A stretch of 64,000 nt of DNA from contig CAWHBI010000001.1 in the NCBI GenBank assembly GCA_963827545.1, positions 16,300-80,299 of the forward strand, written 5' to 3'. The translations under genes and the position numbers were made by a program. Position 1 is the stretch's first letter. The number at the start of each line of letters is the position of its first letter. Origin of the DNA: AWTP1-13 sp963827545 (lineage in GTDB: Bacteria; Pseudomonadota; Alphaproteobacteria; Rhizobiales; Hyphomicrobiaceae). Below the pieces are notes generated by a model. That model ran no database searches, was not told the DNA's origin, and was given only the letters and a program-made list of their open reading frames with translations. Positions 1 through 7,805 of the stretch are shown in pieces.

Positions 1-1
1 C

Positions 2-790
2 AGCGAGGCCGAGCTGCACGCCTTCGTGGATGGCGAGCTGACGCCCGACGAGCATGCCGAGATCGAGGCGATGCTGGTGGCTGCTTCATCGGATCAGGCG
101 CTGGCGCACGAGTTCCGCGATCTGAACGAGGCGATCAGGGTGCGCTATGCCGGGCGGCTCAAGGAGCCGGTACCGCCGGTCATGCACAAGCTGGCGATGC
201 GGCTGGGGCGCGACCGGTTTCCCGCGGGGCGGCAGCTGGGCCGCTTGGCAGCCGCAACCCTGGTCATTCTGGCCGCTGGCGCCGCAGGCTATAGCCTGCG
301 AGACCTGATTTCGGAGCCGCGCACTCCCGATGTCGCCTTCGTGACGACGGCGCTCGCCGCGCACACTGTCTATGTGCCCGAGGTGCGCCATCCCGTCGAG
401 GTCAAGGCGGACGAAGCGCATCTGGTGCGGTGGCTGACCAAGCGTGTCGGCGCCGACGTGCGCGCGCCCTCGCTCGCGGAACTGGGCTGGAGGCTCATGG
501 GGGGTCGCCTGCTGCCCGACCATGGCGTTGCGGCGGCGCAGTTCATGTACGAGGACGCCAGCGGGCGGCGCCTGACGCTCTACATGCGCAGGGAGTCGGG
601 TCTCAACAACACGTCGTTCCGTTTCTTCGAGAAGGATGGCTTCGGCTCGTTCTACTGGATCGACCGGCCGCTCGCGTATGCGCTGTCTGGCCGGCTCACC
701 CGTGACGAGCTCATGAACCTCGCCAATGTGGTCTACGCGCAGATCGAGGCAGGGAGCAGAGCGCCAGCCGAGCCCCGTCCCGCCCAATAG
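2..790 (+). CDS. Anti-sigma factor family protein, 5' end cut by the window edge
   Basis: The reading frame is open from base 2, so the true start lies upstream of the window; a GTG at 26 is internal. The first visible residues (AELHAFVDGELTPDEHAE) match the N-terminal consensus of ECF anti-sigma factors, which bind the cognate sigma factor in the cytoplasm. No zinc-binding Cys/His cluster is visible in the retained part. One membrane helix follows at about bases 235-300 (LAAATLVILAAGAAGYSL), then a C-terminal domain of about 160 aa presumably in the periplasm. The partner sigma factor gene is expected just upstream, outside the window. The family call is fairly firm; the sensed signal is unknown. 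Confidence 0.72.
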   Translation, partial: SEAELHAFVDGELTPDEHAEIEAMLVAASSDQALAHEFRDLNEAIRVRYAGRLKEPVPPVMHKLAMRLGRDRFPAGRQLGRLAAATLVILAAGAAGYSLRDLISEPRTPDVAFVTTALAAHTVYVPEVRHPVEVKADEAHLVRWLTKRVGADVRAPSLAELGWRLMGGRLLPDHGVAAAQFMYEDASGRRLTLYMRRESGLNNTSFRFFEKDGFGSFYWIDRPLAYALSGRLTRDELMNLANVVYAQIEAGSRAPAEPRPAQ

Positions 791-803
791 GCCATGGGAT
801 AGG

Positions 804-1115
804 CTAGCGCGCGTAGGGTGAGGGCTGGTGCTTCGGGTCGATCGGCACGCAGTTGCGGTGCCCGGCCTCGATGCAGGTCTGGATGCGCGAGTAGGCACGC
901 AAGCTGTCGATGAGCCAGCTGCCGAGAACGACGATGGCGACGATCACCGCCAGCGCGGCGAGGTTCTGCCGCATGCGCAGGCGGTCTTCAGCCAGCTCAT
1001 CGGCGGCTTGTGACAGGCTGGCTGCTGGTATGCTGGCGCTCAGGATCGCCGGCGGCTGAACTGGCCGGCTCGGCCGCAGCCTGGCGCGCGCACTCTTGAG
1101 CGGAATGACATTCAT
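804..1115 (-). CDS. Small single-pass membrane protein, function unknown
   Basis: A 103-aa protein with a basic, Pro-rich N-terminus, one hydrophobic helix near residues 52-70 (NLAALAVIVAIVVLGSWLI) and a short C-terminal tail containing two Cys (IQTCIEAGHRNC). It is convergent with the anti-sigma factor gene, with a gap of 13 bases. The tail spacing of the cysteines suggests an extracytoplasmic disulfide, but that is inference. I recognise no family. Confidence 0.55.
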   Translation of the reverse strand: MNVIPLKSARARLRPSRPVQPPAILSASIPAASLSQAADELAEDRLRMRQNLAALAVIVAIVVLGSWLIDSLRAYSRIQTCIEAGHRNCVPIDPKHQPSPYAR

Positions 1116-1185
1116 GTCGTGGATCGGCGACCGCAGGGAGCGACTCGATCTTGCCAGATGCCTCTTTCCTGCTCAAGGTCTGGTC

Positions 1186-1299
1186 ATGACGCTTGTCGAT
1201 CGCCTGCGTGCCGCCTGGGCCTGCGCGGAGTGCCGCCTCTACCGGCGGACCGCGCTCGCCCTCGTCGCGCTTGCGACCCTGTTCTGGATGTTGCGGTAG
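1186..1299 (+). CDS. Possible 37-aa membrane peptide
   Basis: A short frame, MTLVDRLRAAWACAECRLYR followed by a hydrophobic C-terminus (TALALVALATLFWMLR), ends just before the GNAT gene. An AAGGT-like sequence precedes the ATG. A longer frame open from 1096 overlaps the divergent gene and looks less natural. There is no homology evidence; it is listed only because of its spacing and hydrophobic profile. Confidence 0.22.
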   Translation: MTLVDRLRAAWACAECRLYRRTALALVALATLFWMLR

Positions 1300-1305
1300 G
1301 AGCCC

Positions 1306-1797
1306 GTGGGCCGGTACCTCATCGAGCGGGGCTTCCGCGAGCGTGATCGGGCCACAATCGTGGGCCTGATGCGCGAATACGAGGCGGGGCTTGGCGTATC
1401 CCTCTGCTTTCAGGGCTTCGAGGCCGAGGTCGCCGGGCTGCCTGGCGACTACGCCCCGCCCGGAGGAGAGATGCTGCTTGCCCGCGACACCGAGCAGGAC
1501 GGGCTGATAGGTTGCGTGGCCCTGCGGCCTGTGCCGAATGTGCCGGATCTTGGCGAGATGAAGCGTCTGTATGTGCGCCAGGCTGCACGCGGCTGCGGTC
1601 TCGGCCGCCAGTTGGCACGCGCTGCCATGGAGCAGGCGCGTCATTTGGGGTACCGCCGCATGTGTCTCGACACCTTGCCCAGCATGACGGAAGCCCAGGC
1701 ACTGTATCGCTCGCTTGGGTTCCGGCTCGTGGGCACCAGCAACTCCGAGCCTCAAGTGCTGCTGTTTGAGCGGGAGCTTGCCCCTCATGACTGCTGA
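1306..1797 (+). CDS. GNAT family N-acetyltransferase
   Basis: A 163-aa protein, the usual size of a single GNAT domain. The acetyl-CoA binding region is visible as EMKRLYVRQAARGCGLGRQL (motif A; Arg/Gln-x-x-Gly-x-Gly/Ala type loop at RGCGLG), followed by motif B near TEAQALYRSLGFR. The protein should transfer an acetyl group from acetyl-CoA to an amine; the substrate cannot be inferred. It starts with GTG. Its last 11 bases overlap the start of the alpha/beta hydrolase gene, so the two are probably translationally coupled. Confidence 0.8.
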   Translation: MGRYLIERGFRERDRATIVGLMREYEAGLGVSLCFQGFEAEVAGLPGDYAPPGGEMLLARDTEQDGLIGCVALRPVPNVPDLGEMKRLYVRQAARGCGLGRQLARAAMEQARHLGYRRMCLDTLPSMTEAQALYRSLGFRLVGTSNSEPQVLLFERELAPHDC

Positions 1798-2692
1798 CCT
1801 GGTGCAGGATCATCGTCTGCGGCTGGCAGATGGGCGCACGCTGGGCTATCGGGTCTATGGCGATCCGGCCGGCGAGCCGGTCCTGTTTCTGCACGGCACG
1901 CCCGGCTCGCGCCTCAAGTTCTCGATTGCGCACGAAGCCGGCAGCGCCTTGCGCCTTGCCGTGGTGGCTCCGGATCGCTGGGGCTATGGCCTCACCGATG
2001 CGCCGTCCGCTCCGACCCTGCAGGCATTCGCCGGCGACATGGCTGCTCTGATGGACAGCTTGGGCCACGCGCGCTTCGCGGTTGGCGGCATTTCGGGAGG
2101 CGGACCCTATGCCACGGCTGTGGCCGCCTGTCTCAATTCCAGGGTGTCAGCGCTGGCCCTCGTCAGCCCGGTTGGCCCGATCGTCGATGCCGCACTGGGA
2201 TCATCGCTGCCATTCTTGCACCGCTTCTGCTTTACGGTGCTGCCGCGCGGGCCCTGGGCCGTCTCGGCGGCGATGCGCGCCTTCCGCTGGAGCCTCACAC
2301 ACACACCACGCCTCGCCGGCCAGCTCACGACTTGGCGCGCGGCTCGCACGGACAAACGGGTGATTGCCCGCCCCGACATCTCGCAGCGCATTCTCGGCAG
2401 CTTCCGGGAAGGTTTGAGACCCGGCACCGCAGGGCCCAACATCGACCTGGCGCTCTTCTCGCGCCCCTGGCAGGTCGACCTTTCGGCAATCATCGCCCCC
2501 GCGCGGCTATGGATTGGCAGTGCCGATTCCAATGTGCCTCTGGTGGCCGTGCGCGCGCTGGCCCAGCGTATTGCCAACTGTAGGGTGACGGATCTGCCCG
2601 GCGAGGGGCATTTGTGGGTTTCTGTGCACCACGCCGACGTGTTGGCCTGGGTGGCTTCGATGGTTCAGGAGAAAGCCGCCAGCACGCACTGA
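1787..2692 (+). CDS. Alpha/beta hydrolase
   Basis: A 301-aa alpha/beta-hydrolase-fold protein. The oxyanion-hole motif HGTPGSR lies near residue 36 and the nucleophile elbow is GISGG, with Ser103 as nucleophile. The C-terminal catalytic His is probably in GEGHLWV. The ATG at 1787 is preferred over an upstream start at 1715 because the upstream extension is only the GNAT reading frame region and the alignable sequence begins with HRLRLADGRTLGYRVYGDP. It overlaps the GNAT gene by 11 bases. The substrate is unknown; esterase, lipase-like and haloalkane/epoxide activities are all possible. Confidence 0.82.
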   Translation: MTADLVQDHRLRLADGRTLGYRVYGDPAGEPVLFLHGTPGSRLKFSIAHEAGSALRLAVVAPDRWGYGLTDAPSAPTLQAFAGDMAALMDSLGHARFAVGGISGGGPYATAVAACLNSRVSALALVSPVGPIVDAALGSSLPFLHRFCFTVLPRGPWAVSAAMRAFRWSLTHTPRLAGQLTTWRAARTDKRVIARPDISQRILGSFREGLRPGTAGPNIDLALFSRPWQVDLSAIIAPARLWIGSADSNVPLVAVRALAQRIANCRVTDLPGEGHLWVSVHHADVLAWVASMVQEKAASTH

Positions 2693-2732
2693 CGCCGTCG
2701 CACGCAGAACCCGCGGCTTCAAATCGATCGTG

Positions 2733-2960
2733 TCAGGCTGGGGAGGCCCGCCGTCCAAACAGGCCAAGGACGCCCTTGAGCCAGTCCCCGCTGCCCGGCT
2801 TGCGCTGGGTCGGGTCAGCGTGGAGCAGAATAGCCTCGCCGGGTCGCCACTGAGCCTCGACCACCTTCACTTCGGCCTTGACGTCCTCATAGGGCTCGTC
2901 AGAAGCGGCCATCGCGAAGCCCGCGGCCCGCGCAGCGCTGTTGAGTGTTTCCATTCCCAT
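2733..2960 (-). CDS. Conserved-looking small protein, function unknown
   Basis: A 75-aa protein from an ATG at 2960; a TTG at 2984 would add eight residues. The central part (EPYEDVKAEVKVVEAQWRPG) is acidic and looks coding, and the C-terminus is basic (LGLFGRRASPA). It has no signal peptide, membrane helix or recognised motif. It stands alone, convergent with the hydrolase gene. Confidence 0.4.
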   Translation of the reverse strand: MGMETLNSAARAAGFAMAASDEPYEDVKAEVKVVEAQWRPGEAILLHADPTQRKPGSGDWLKGVLGLFGRRASPA

Positions 2961-3462
2961 GGCGTTATTAACTCGTAAGCCCAAGTTCGCGTTCCAGGAT
3001 CAGCTCCCGGGCTTGATCGCACCGCGACGTGCTCGCCTGCCGTGGGATCGCTTAAGATTTAGCGCGGCATTATGGCCGCAGGTCAAGGCAATTCACAAAA
3101 GATCGTGATTACGCGGATGCAGCAAGGGGAGGGTCGGCGTTTGCCGGCTGCCCCGAGGAGCCCGAGTGCGTGCAGACGCAACCCAGGTCATAGCCGAGGT
3201 AGCTCCAACTCGTGCGCTTGGCTCCGCCGGCGACCGAGACGGTGCCGAATGCGCTCGCGATTGCGGGCCAAGGCGCCGGTCCGCCCATTGGTCGCGCACG
3301 CCCGGACGCTCATGGATATGCACGACCGGCAAATTTTCCCGTTAGCCCGCTTGCGCTTGCTCCGGCGCGGGTTCACCATATTGTTACGCGCCCCATGAAG
3401 CTCAGGCGCGGGCGCGCGCGAGCTGACGCGTCCCTTTGCCTGGGCCAGTCAAGGAGGATCCT
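2961..3462. other. Intergenic region without a convincing gene
   Basis: About 500 bases between a small minus-strand gene and the EF-G-like gene. Several overlapping frames on both strands are open but are Arg/Pro/Ala-rich, lack ribosome binding sites and look like by-products of high GC. The only clear signal is the strong Shine-Dalgarno AAGGAGG at 3451-3457 that serves the downstream gene. The promoter of that gene must lie here, but I cannot place it. Confidence 0.5.
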
Positions 3463-5514
3463 ATGGGGCAAAATGGTGGCTCTGCCGCTCGCAGCTCCCG
3501 CTGCATCGCACTGGTCGGGCCTTACCTTTCCGGCAAAACCACACTTCTCGAATCCATTCTTGCCCGCACCGGCGCCGTGACGCGCCAGGGCAAAGTCACA
3601 GACAAGAATACCGTGGGCGACGGCTCGGCCGAGGCCCGTGACCACGGCATGAGCGTCGAGCTCAATATCGCCGACGCCACCTTCCTCGGCGAAAACTTCA
3701 CCTTCATCGACTGCCCAGGCTCCATCGAGTTCCAGCACGAGGGTGCGCTCGCCGTCACCGCCTGCGACGCCGCCATCGTGGTATGCGAGCCCGACACCAA
3801 GCGCGTGCCCGCGCTGCAGCTGATCCTGAAGCAGCTCGAGGATCGCGGCATTCCCCGCTTCCTGTTCCTCAACAAGATCAATTCCTTCGACGCCCAGGTG
3901 CGCGACATCCTGCCCACTCTGCAGCCGGCGAGCGCCAAGCCGCTGGTGCTGCGGCAGATTCCGATCTGGGAGAACGGCGTCGCATCGGGCTTCGTCGACC
4001 TCGCGCTCGAGCGCGCCTTCGTCTACCGCAAGCAGTCCAATGCCGAAGTGATCGAAATGCCCTCCGCCGTGAAGGATCGGGAGACGGAAGCCCGCTTCAA
4101 GATGCTCGAGCAGCTCGCCGACTACGACGACGAGCTGATGGAGCAGCTGCTGGCTGACGTGCAGCCGCCGCGCGACAAGGTGTTCGCCGATCTCGTCAAG
4201 GAAGTGCAGGACGGTCTGATCGTGCCGGTGCTGCTGGGCTCGGCCGAGAACGGCAACGGCATCCTGCGCCTGCTGAAGGCCCTGCGCCACGAGGCTCCGT
4301 TCGTCGATCGCACCGCCAAGCGCCTGAAACTCGAGAATGCGAAGTCGGCCGCCCACGTGATCAAGACGATGTACACGCCGCACGGCGGCAAGGTCAGCGT
4401 CGTGCGCGTGCTGGCGGGCGAGTTCGGCGAAGGCACCGTGGTGCAGGGCGCGCGTGCCGAGGAGCGCGCGGCTGCTGCCTTCTCCCTGCTCGGGCAGGAT
4501 GCCAAGAAGCGCGCGCCCGCCAAGGCCGGCGAGACGGTGGCGCTGGGACGCTTGGAAAAGATCATCTCCGGCGAAACGCTGTCGTCGGAGAAAGGCGGCA
4601 GCACGCAAGTTCCTGCACCCGTGCCGGCTCAGCCGGTTTATGGCGTGGCCATCAACGTCAAGGATCGCAAGGACGAGGTGAAGCTCACAGGCGCCCTGGG
4701 CCGGCTGATGGAGGAGGACCCTTCGCTCAAGCTGGAGCACGCCAAGGACACCCACCAGATGGTGCTGTGGGGGCAGGGTGAGATGCACCTGCGCGTGGCG
4801 CTGGAGCGGCTCAAGCGCAAATACGGCGTCGACGCCGAGTCCAAGCGGCGGCAGGTGCCCTACAAGGAAACCATCCGCAAGGGCATCGAGGTGCGCGGCC
4901 GGCACAAGAAGCAATCGGGCGGGCACGGCCAGTTCGGCGACGTGGTGATCGACATCAAGCCGCTGCCGCGCGGTACGGGCTTCCAGTTCGCGGAGAAGAT
5001 TACCGGTGGTGTGGTGCCGCGGCAGTTCATTCCCTCGGTGGAGATCGGTGTCACCGATTATCTGCAGCGCGGGCCGCTCGGCGGCTTTCCGGTGGTGGAC
5101 GTAGCGGTCACGCTGACCGATGGCTCCTACCATTCGGTCGATTCCTCTGACATGGCCTTCCGCCAAGCCGGCCGCATCGGCATGGCCGAGGGCATGCCCA
5201 AGTGCAGTCCGGTCCTGCTGGAGCCGATCATGGAGGTGGAGATCGCCATTCCCTCCGATGCCACCGCGCGCATCAACGGCATGATCCCGCAGCGGCGCGG
5301 GCAGATCCTGGGGTTCGACGCGCGCGAGGGCTGGCCTGGCTGGGACGTGGTCAAGGCGCAGCTGCCGGAGTCCGAGATGCAGGACCTGATCGTGGAGCTG
5401 CGCTCGGCGACGGCGGGTGTCGGCACCTACACGGCCAAGTTCCACCACCTGGCCGAGCTGACCGGCCGGCTGGCGGACAACGTGCTGGCCGCGCACAAGG
5501 CCGCGGCGGAGTAG
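3463..5514 (+). CDS. Elongation factor G-like GTPase (EF-G paralogue)
   Basis: A 683-aa protein with EF-G domain order: G domain with P-loop GPYLSGKT (19-26), domain II, a domain III-IV region with QFGDVVIDIKPLPRGTGFQF, and domain V. ATG 3463 is fixed by AAGGAGG at 3451-3457. The G motifs differ from translocating EF-G: DCPGS (83-87) replaces DTPGH, so the catalytic-loop His is Ser, and NKIN (137-140) replaces NKxD, so the guanine-specificity Asp is Asn. No str operon genes (rpsL, rpsG, tuf) are nearby, so this is a paralogue and not the housekeeping fusA. Alphaproteobacterial relatives with DCPGS exist as far as I recall. Its role on the ribosome is unknown. Confidence 0.85.
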   Translation: MGQNGGSAARSSRCIALVGPYLSGKTTLLESILARTGAVTRQGKVTDKNTVGDGSAEARDHGMSVELNIADATFLGENFTFIDCPGSIEFQHEGALAVTACDAAIVVCEPDTKRVPALQLILKQLEDRGIPRFLFLNKINSFDAQVRDILPTLQPASAKPLVLRQIPIWENGVASGFVDLALERAFVYRKQSNAEVIEMPSAVKDRETEARFKMLEQLADYDDELMEQLLADVQPPRDKVFADLVKEVQDGLIVPVLLGSAENGNGILRLLKALRHEAPFVDRTAKRLKLENAKSAAHVIKTMYTPHGGKVSVVRVLAGEFGEGTVVQGARAEERAAAAFSLLGQDAKKRAPAKAGETVALGRLEKIISGETLSSEKGGSTQVPAPVPAQPVYGVAINVKDRKDEVKLTGALGRLMEEDPSLKLEHAKDTHQMVLWGQGEMHLRVALERLKRKYGVDAESKRRQVPYKETIRKGIEVRGRHKKQSGGHGQFGDVVIDIKPLPRGTGFQFAEKITGGVVPRQFIPSVEIGVTDYLQRGPLGGFPVVDVAVTLTDGSYHSVDSSDMAFRQAGRIGMAEGMPKCSPVLLEPIMEVEIAIPSDATARINGMIPQRRGQILGFDAREGWPGWDVVKAQLPESEMQDLIVELRSATAGVGTYTAKFHHLAELTGRLADNVLAAHKAAAE

Positions 5515-5517
5515 ATT

Positions 5518-5653
5518 CCCTCTCCCCACGCTTCTTCAGCGTGGGGAGAGGGTTAGGGTGAGGGGCGGCATAAAACTCCGACGGTACTCGAGGCCGCCTC
5601 ACCTATCCGAGACTGGCTCCGCCATGGCCCTCTCCCCGCAAGCGGGGAGAGGG
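5518..5653. repeat. CCCTCTCCCC palindromic repeat, composite of two hairpins
   Basis: Two hairpins with CCCTCTCCCC/GGGGAGAGGG arms (5518-5552 and 5628-5653) are joined by a spacer containing TTAGGGTGAGGGGCGGC and a degraded inverse of it. The same element family recurs at 10594, 16387, 37079, 38158 and 43872. The first hairpin sits 3 bases after the EF-G-like stop and may terminate transcription. The element also contains the kdgD stop codon (TAA, complement of 5553-5555), so the last residues of KdgD are repeat-encoded. Confidence 0.85.
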
Positions 5654-6581
5654 AGGGCGCCTGCTGCGCCCCCAGTCCCGCGATCAGCGCGCGCAAGGCC
5701 TCGTGATCCTCGCGCGTGAGATCGCACAGCGGCGGCCGCACCTTGCCGGCGCTGCGGCCGATGATGGCGGCGCCCGCCTTGACGATGCTCACCGCATAGC
5801 CCGGCTGGCGGCTGCGGATGCGCACGTAGGGGATGAGGAAGTCCCGCTCGAAGCGTGCGAACGCGGCAGTGTCTCCCGCATACACGGCCCGGTGCACGTC
5901 GATGGCCGTGCGCGGCACGAAATTGAAGATGGCCGAGGAGTAGCTGGCGAAGCCCTGGGCCGCGAAGGCGGGCGCATAGGTCTCCGCGGTCGGCATGCCG
6001 TTGAGATAGACCAGCCGGTCGCCCAGCAGGCCGCGAATGCGCATGTTCTGCTCGGTGTCGCCGATGCCGTCCTTGAAGCCGATGAGGTTCGGGCAGGCTT
6101 CGGCGAGGCTCGCCAGCGTCTCCGCCTGCAGCCGGCAGTTGGCGCGGTTGTAGACCACGATACCCAGCCTGCAGGCCTTGCACACCGCCTCGATGTGCGC
6201 GCGCAGGCCCTCCTGCGGCGCCTCGGTCAGATAGGGCGGCAGCAGCAGCAAGCCATCGGCCCCCAGACGATCGCTCTCCTTGGCATAGGCCACGGCCATG
6301 CGCGTGCCGTAGCCCGCGGCTCCGAGGATGGGAATGCTGCCGGCGCGCAGCTTCACCGCATTGGAGAGGAGTGCGGCGTACTCTGCGTCCGCGAGCGAGA
6401 AGAACTCGCCCGCGCCGCCGGCCATGAAGAACGCCGCAGGCCGGTAGGTGGCGAGCCATTCCAGGCGTGCCGCTGAGGCCTTGGTGTCGAGTGCGTCGGC
6501 AGCGTCGAAATCGGTTGCCGGGAACGCAAGCAGACCCTGCGCCAGCGCCGACTTCAGTTCCTGCGGAGTCAAGTTGGCCAT
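5553..6581 (-). CDS. kdgD: 5-dehydro-4-deoxyglucarate dehydratase (KdgD)
   Basis: KdgD dehydrates and decarboxylates 5-keto-4-deoxy-D-glucarate to 2-oxoglutarate semialdehyde and CO2, in cytoplasmic glucarate/galactarate catabolism. It is a DHDPS/NAL-type TIM barrel. Schiff-base Lys170 lies in NLIGFKDGIGD and the conserved Tyr144 in VVYNRAN. The N-terminus LLAFPATDFDAAD and the GGAGEFFSL loop match the KdgD subgroup and not DapA. It has 342 aa, against about 300 for the family: the last 35 or so residues are read through the palindromic repeat. The start at ATG 6581 is preferred to 6638 because the sequence alignable to the family begins there. It is divergent from a Bug-type receptor gene. 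Confidence 0.88.
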   Translation of the reverse strand: MANLTPQELKSALAQGLLAFPATDFDAADALDTKASAARLEWLATYRPAAFFMAGGAGEFFSLADAEYAALLSNAVKLRAGSIPILGAAGYGTRMAVAYAKESDRLGADGLLLLPPYLTEAPQEGLRAHIEAVCKACRLGIVVYNRANCRLQAETLASLAEACPNLIGFKDGIGDTEQNMRIRGLLGDRLVYLNGMPTAETYAPAFAAQGFASYSSAIFNFVPRTAIDVHRAVYAGDTAAFARFERDFLIPYVRIRSRQPGYAVSIVKAGAAIIGRSAGKVRPPLCDLTREDHEALRALIAGLGAQQAPSLSPLAGRGPWRSQSRIGEAASSTVGVLCRPSP

Positions 6582-6694
6582 TGCTGATCGACCGCGAATT
6601 GGAAGCGTGGGCCGATGCCCACGCCTCGCCCGGTTCACGCCGCGCCCCTATACTATCGGCAACGGCCGATCACAACGGCAAGGAGGGAGGCACG

Positions 6695-7663
6695 ATGATC
6701 TACCGCGCGCGCAAGGCGTGCTCGTTGCTCGCTGCCTGCGCAATCCTCGCAACTGTCGCGCACGCGCAGGACTTTCCCAACCGGACGATCCGTCTGCTGG
6801 TCGGATTTCCAGCCGGGGGGCCGAGCGACATTCCCGCCCGCCTCGTCGCCGAGAAGCTGCGCGAAGCGCTGGGGCAGCCGGTGGTGGTCGAGAACAAGAC
6901 CGGGGCAGCCGGCATGATCGCGCTCAACGAGATGCTGGCGCAGCCGCGCGACGGGCACACCCTGCTGCTGTGCTCCTACCTCGAGCCGTCGAACACGCTG
7001 CTCTACAAGAGCGTCGCCTACAAGCTCGAGGACATCGCGCCGATCAGCCTGGTGTCCAAGGCCTACTATGCGTTCACGGTTCCGACAGCCCTGCCCGTCG
7101 GCAGCATGCAGGAGTTCATCGCCTACGCGAAGGCGCGGCCGGGCCAGCTCAACTACGGCCGGGTCGGCGCCGGCTCGGTGACCGAGCTGCTCGCCAAGCA
7201 GCTGGAGAAGGTGGCCGGTATTTCGATGGTCGGCGTGCCCTTCCGCGGCACCGGACCCGCGCTGCAGGAAGTGGCCGGAGGCCGGCTGGAGTTCATGGTC
7301 GGGCCGCTGGCGCTCAGCCTGCCGCTGCACGAGGGTGGCCAGGTGAAGATCCTCGGGCTGACGAGCCCCGAGCGGCTCCCCGCCGCGCCGCAGGTGCCGA
7401 CGCTCACCGAGCAGGGCGTGCCGATCGCCAGCTACGGCTGGTGGGGCATGTGCGGCGGCGCGGGCATCCCGAGGCCCGTGATCGACAGGCTCAACAAGGC
7501 GGTGGTCGCGGCGGTGAACGGGCCCGACTACCGCTCGGTGATGGAGAAATCCGGTGCGATCGCGACCGCTTCGACACCGGAGGAAATGGTCGCCGTCATC
7601 GCCGAGACCGTGCGCGACGTCGGCGCGCTGATCAAGGACCTCGGCATCAAGCAGCTGGAGTAG
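6695..7663 (+). CDS. Tripartite tricarboxylate transporter receptor (Bug/TctC family)
   Basis: A 322-aa periplasmic binding protein. It has a signal peptide (KACSLLAACAILATVAHAQD), then the Bug hallmark FPNRTIRLLVGFPAGGPSDIPARLVAEKL, and downstream the beta-strand regions typical of the family (VPFRGTGPALQEVAGG). The AAGGAGG at 6680-6686 fixes the ATG at 6695. Such receptors bind small carboxylates and usually serve TctAB membrane partners, which are not in the window. Back-to-back placement with kdgD across 113 bases suggests shared control and perhaps a sugar-diacid ligand; that is inference. Confidence 0.87.
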   Translation: MIYRARKACSLLAACAILATVAHAQDFPNRTIRLLVGFPAGGPSDIPARLVAEKLREALGQPVVVENKTGAAGMIALNEMLAQPRDGHTLLLCSYLEPSNTLLYKSVAYKLEDIAPISLVSKAYYAFTVPTALPVGSMQEFIAYAKARPGQLNYGRVGAGSVTELLAKQLEKVAGISMVGVPFRGTGPALQEVAGGRLEFMVGPLALSLPLHEGGQVKILGLTSPERLPAAPQVPTLTEQGVPIASYGWWGMCGGAGIPRPVIDRLNKAVVAAVNGPDYRSVMEKSGAIATASTPEEMVAVIAETVRDVGALIKDLGIKQLE

Positions 7664-7676
7664 AGCTGTCCGAGGG

Positions 7677-7746
7677 CAATATGGTTAACACTGAACACTT
7701 CAATGTTTCACGTGAAACAACGAAGCGTTCAGTATTAACCATATTG
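7677..7746. promoter_or_regulatory. parS: parS centromere-like site inside a 70-bp palindrome
   Basis: TGTTTCACGTGAAACA at 7704-7719 is a perfect 16-bp palindrome identical to the canonical ParB-binding parS sequence. It is centred in a larger dyad: arms 7677-7696 and 7727-7746 pair at 19 of 20 positions, and CTTC/GAAG pairs lie between (7698-7701, 7722-7725). All the parts share the axis at 7711/7712. The AT-rich arms contrast with the GC-rich surroundings. The site lies between convergent genes, so the dyad might also act as a bidirectional terminator. Known chromosomal parS sites cluster near oriC. Confidence 0.85.
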
Positions 7747-7805
7747 CTCCGGCGACGGACACCCACCCAGCGGCACGCCCTGGGCGCTGAGCGCCCAACA
7801 AGCTC

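Noticed and set aside
2985..3430. Several 60-120-codon frames in the gap before the EF-G-like gene
   Set aside because: They overlap each other in different frames, lack start signals and show no preferred codon pattern.
3373..5529. A 718-codon open frame on the minus strand opposite the EF-G-like gene
   Set aside because: It is the antisense of a well-supported gene, is His/Leu/Gly/Arg-rich without domain motifs, and has no ribosome binding site.
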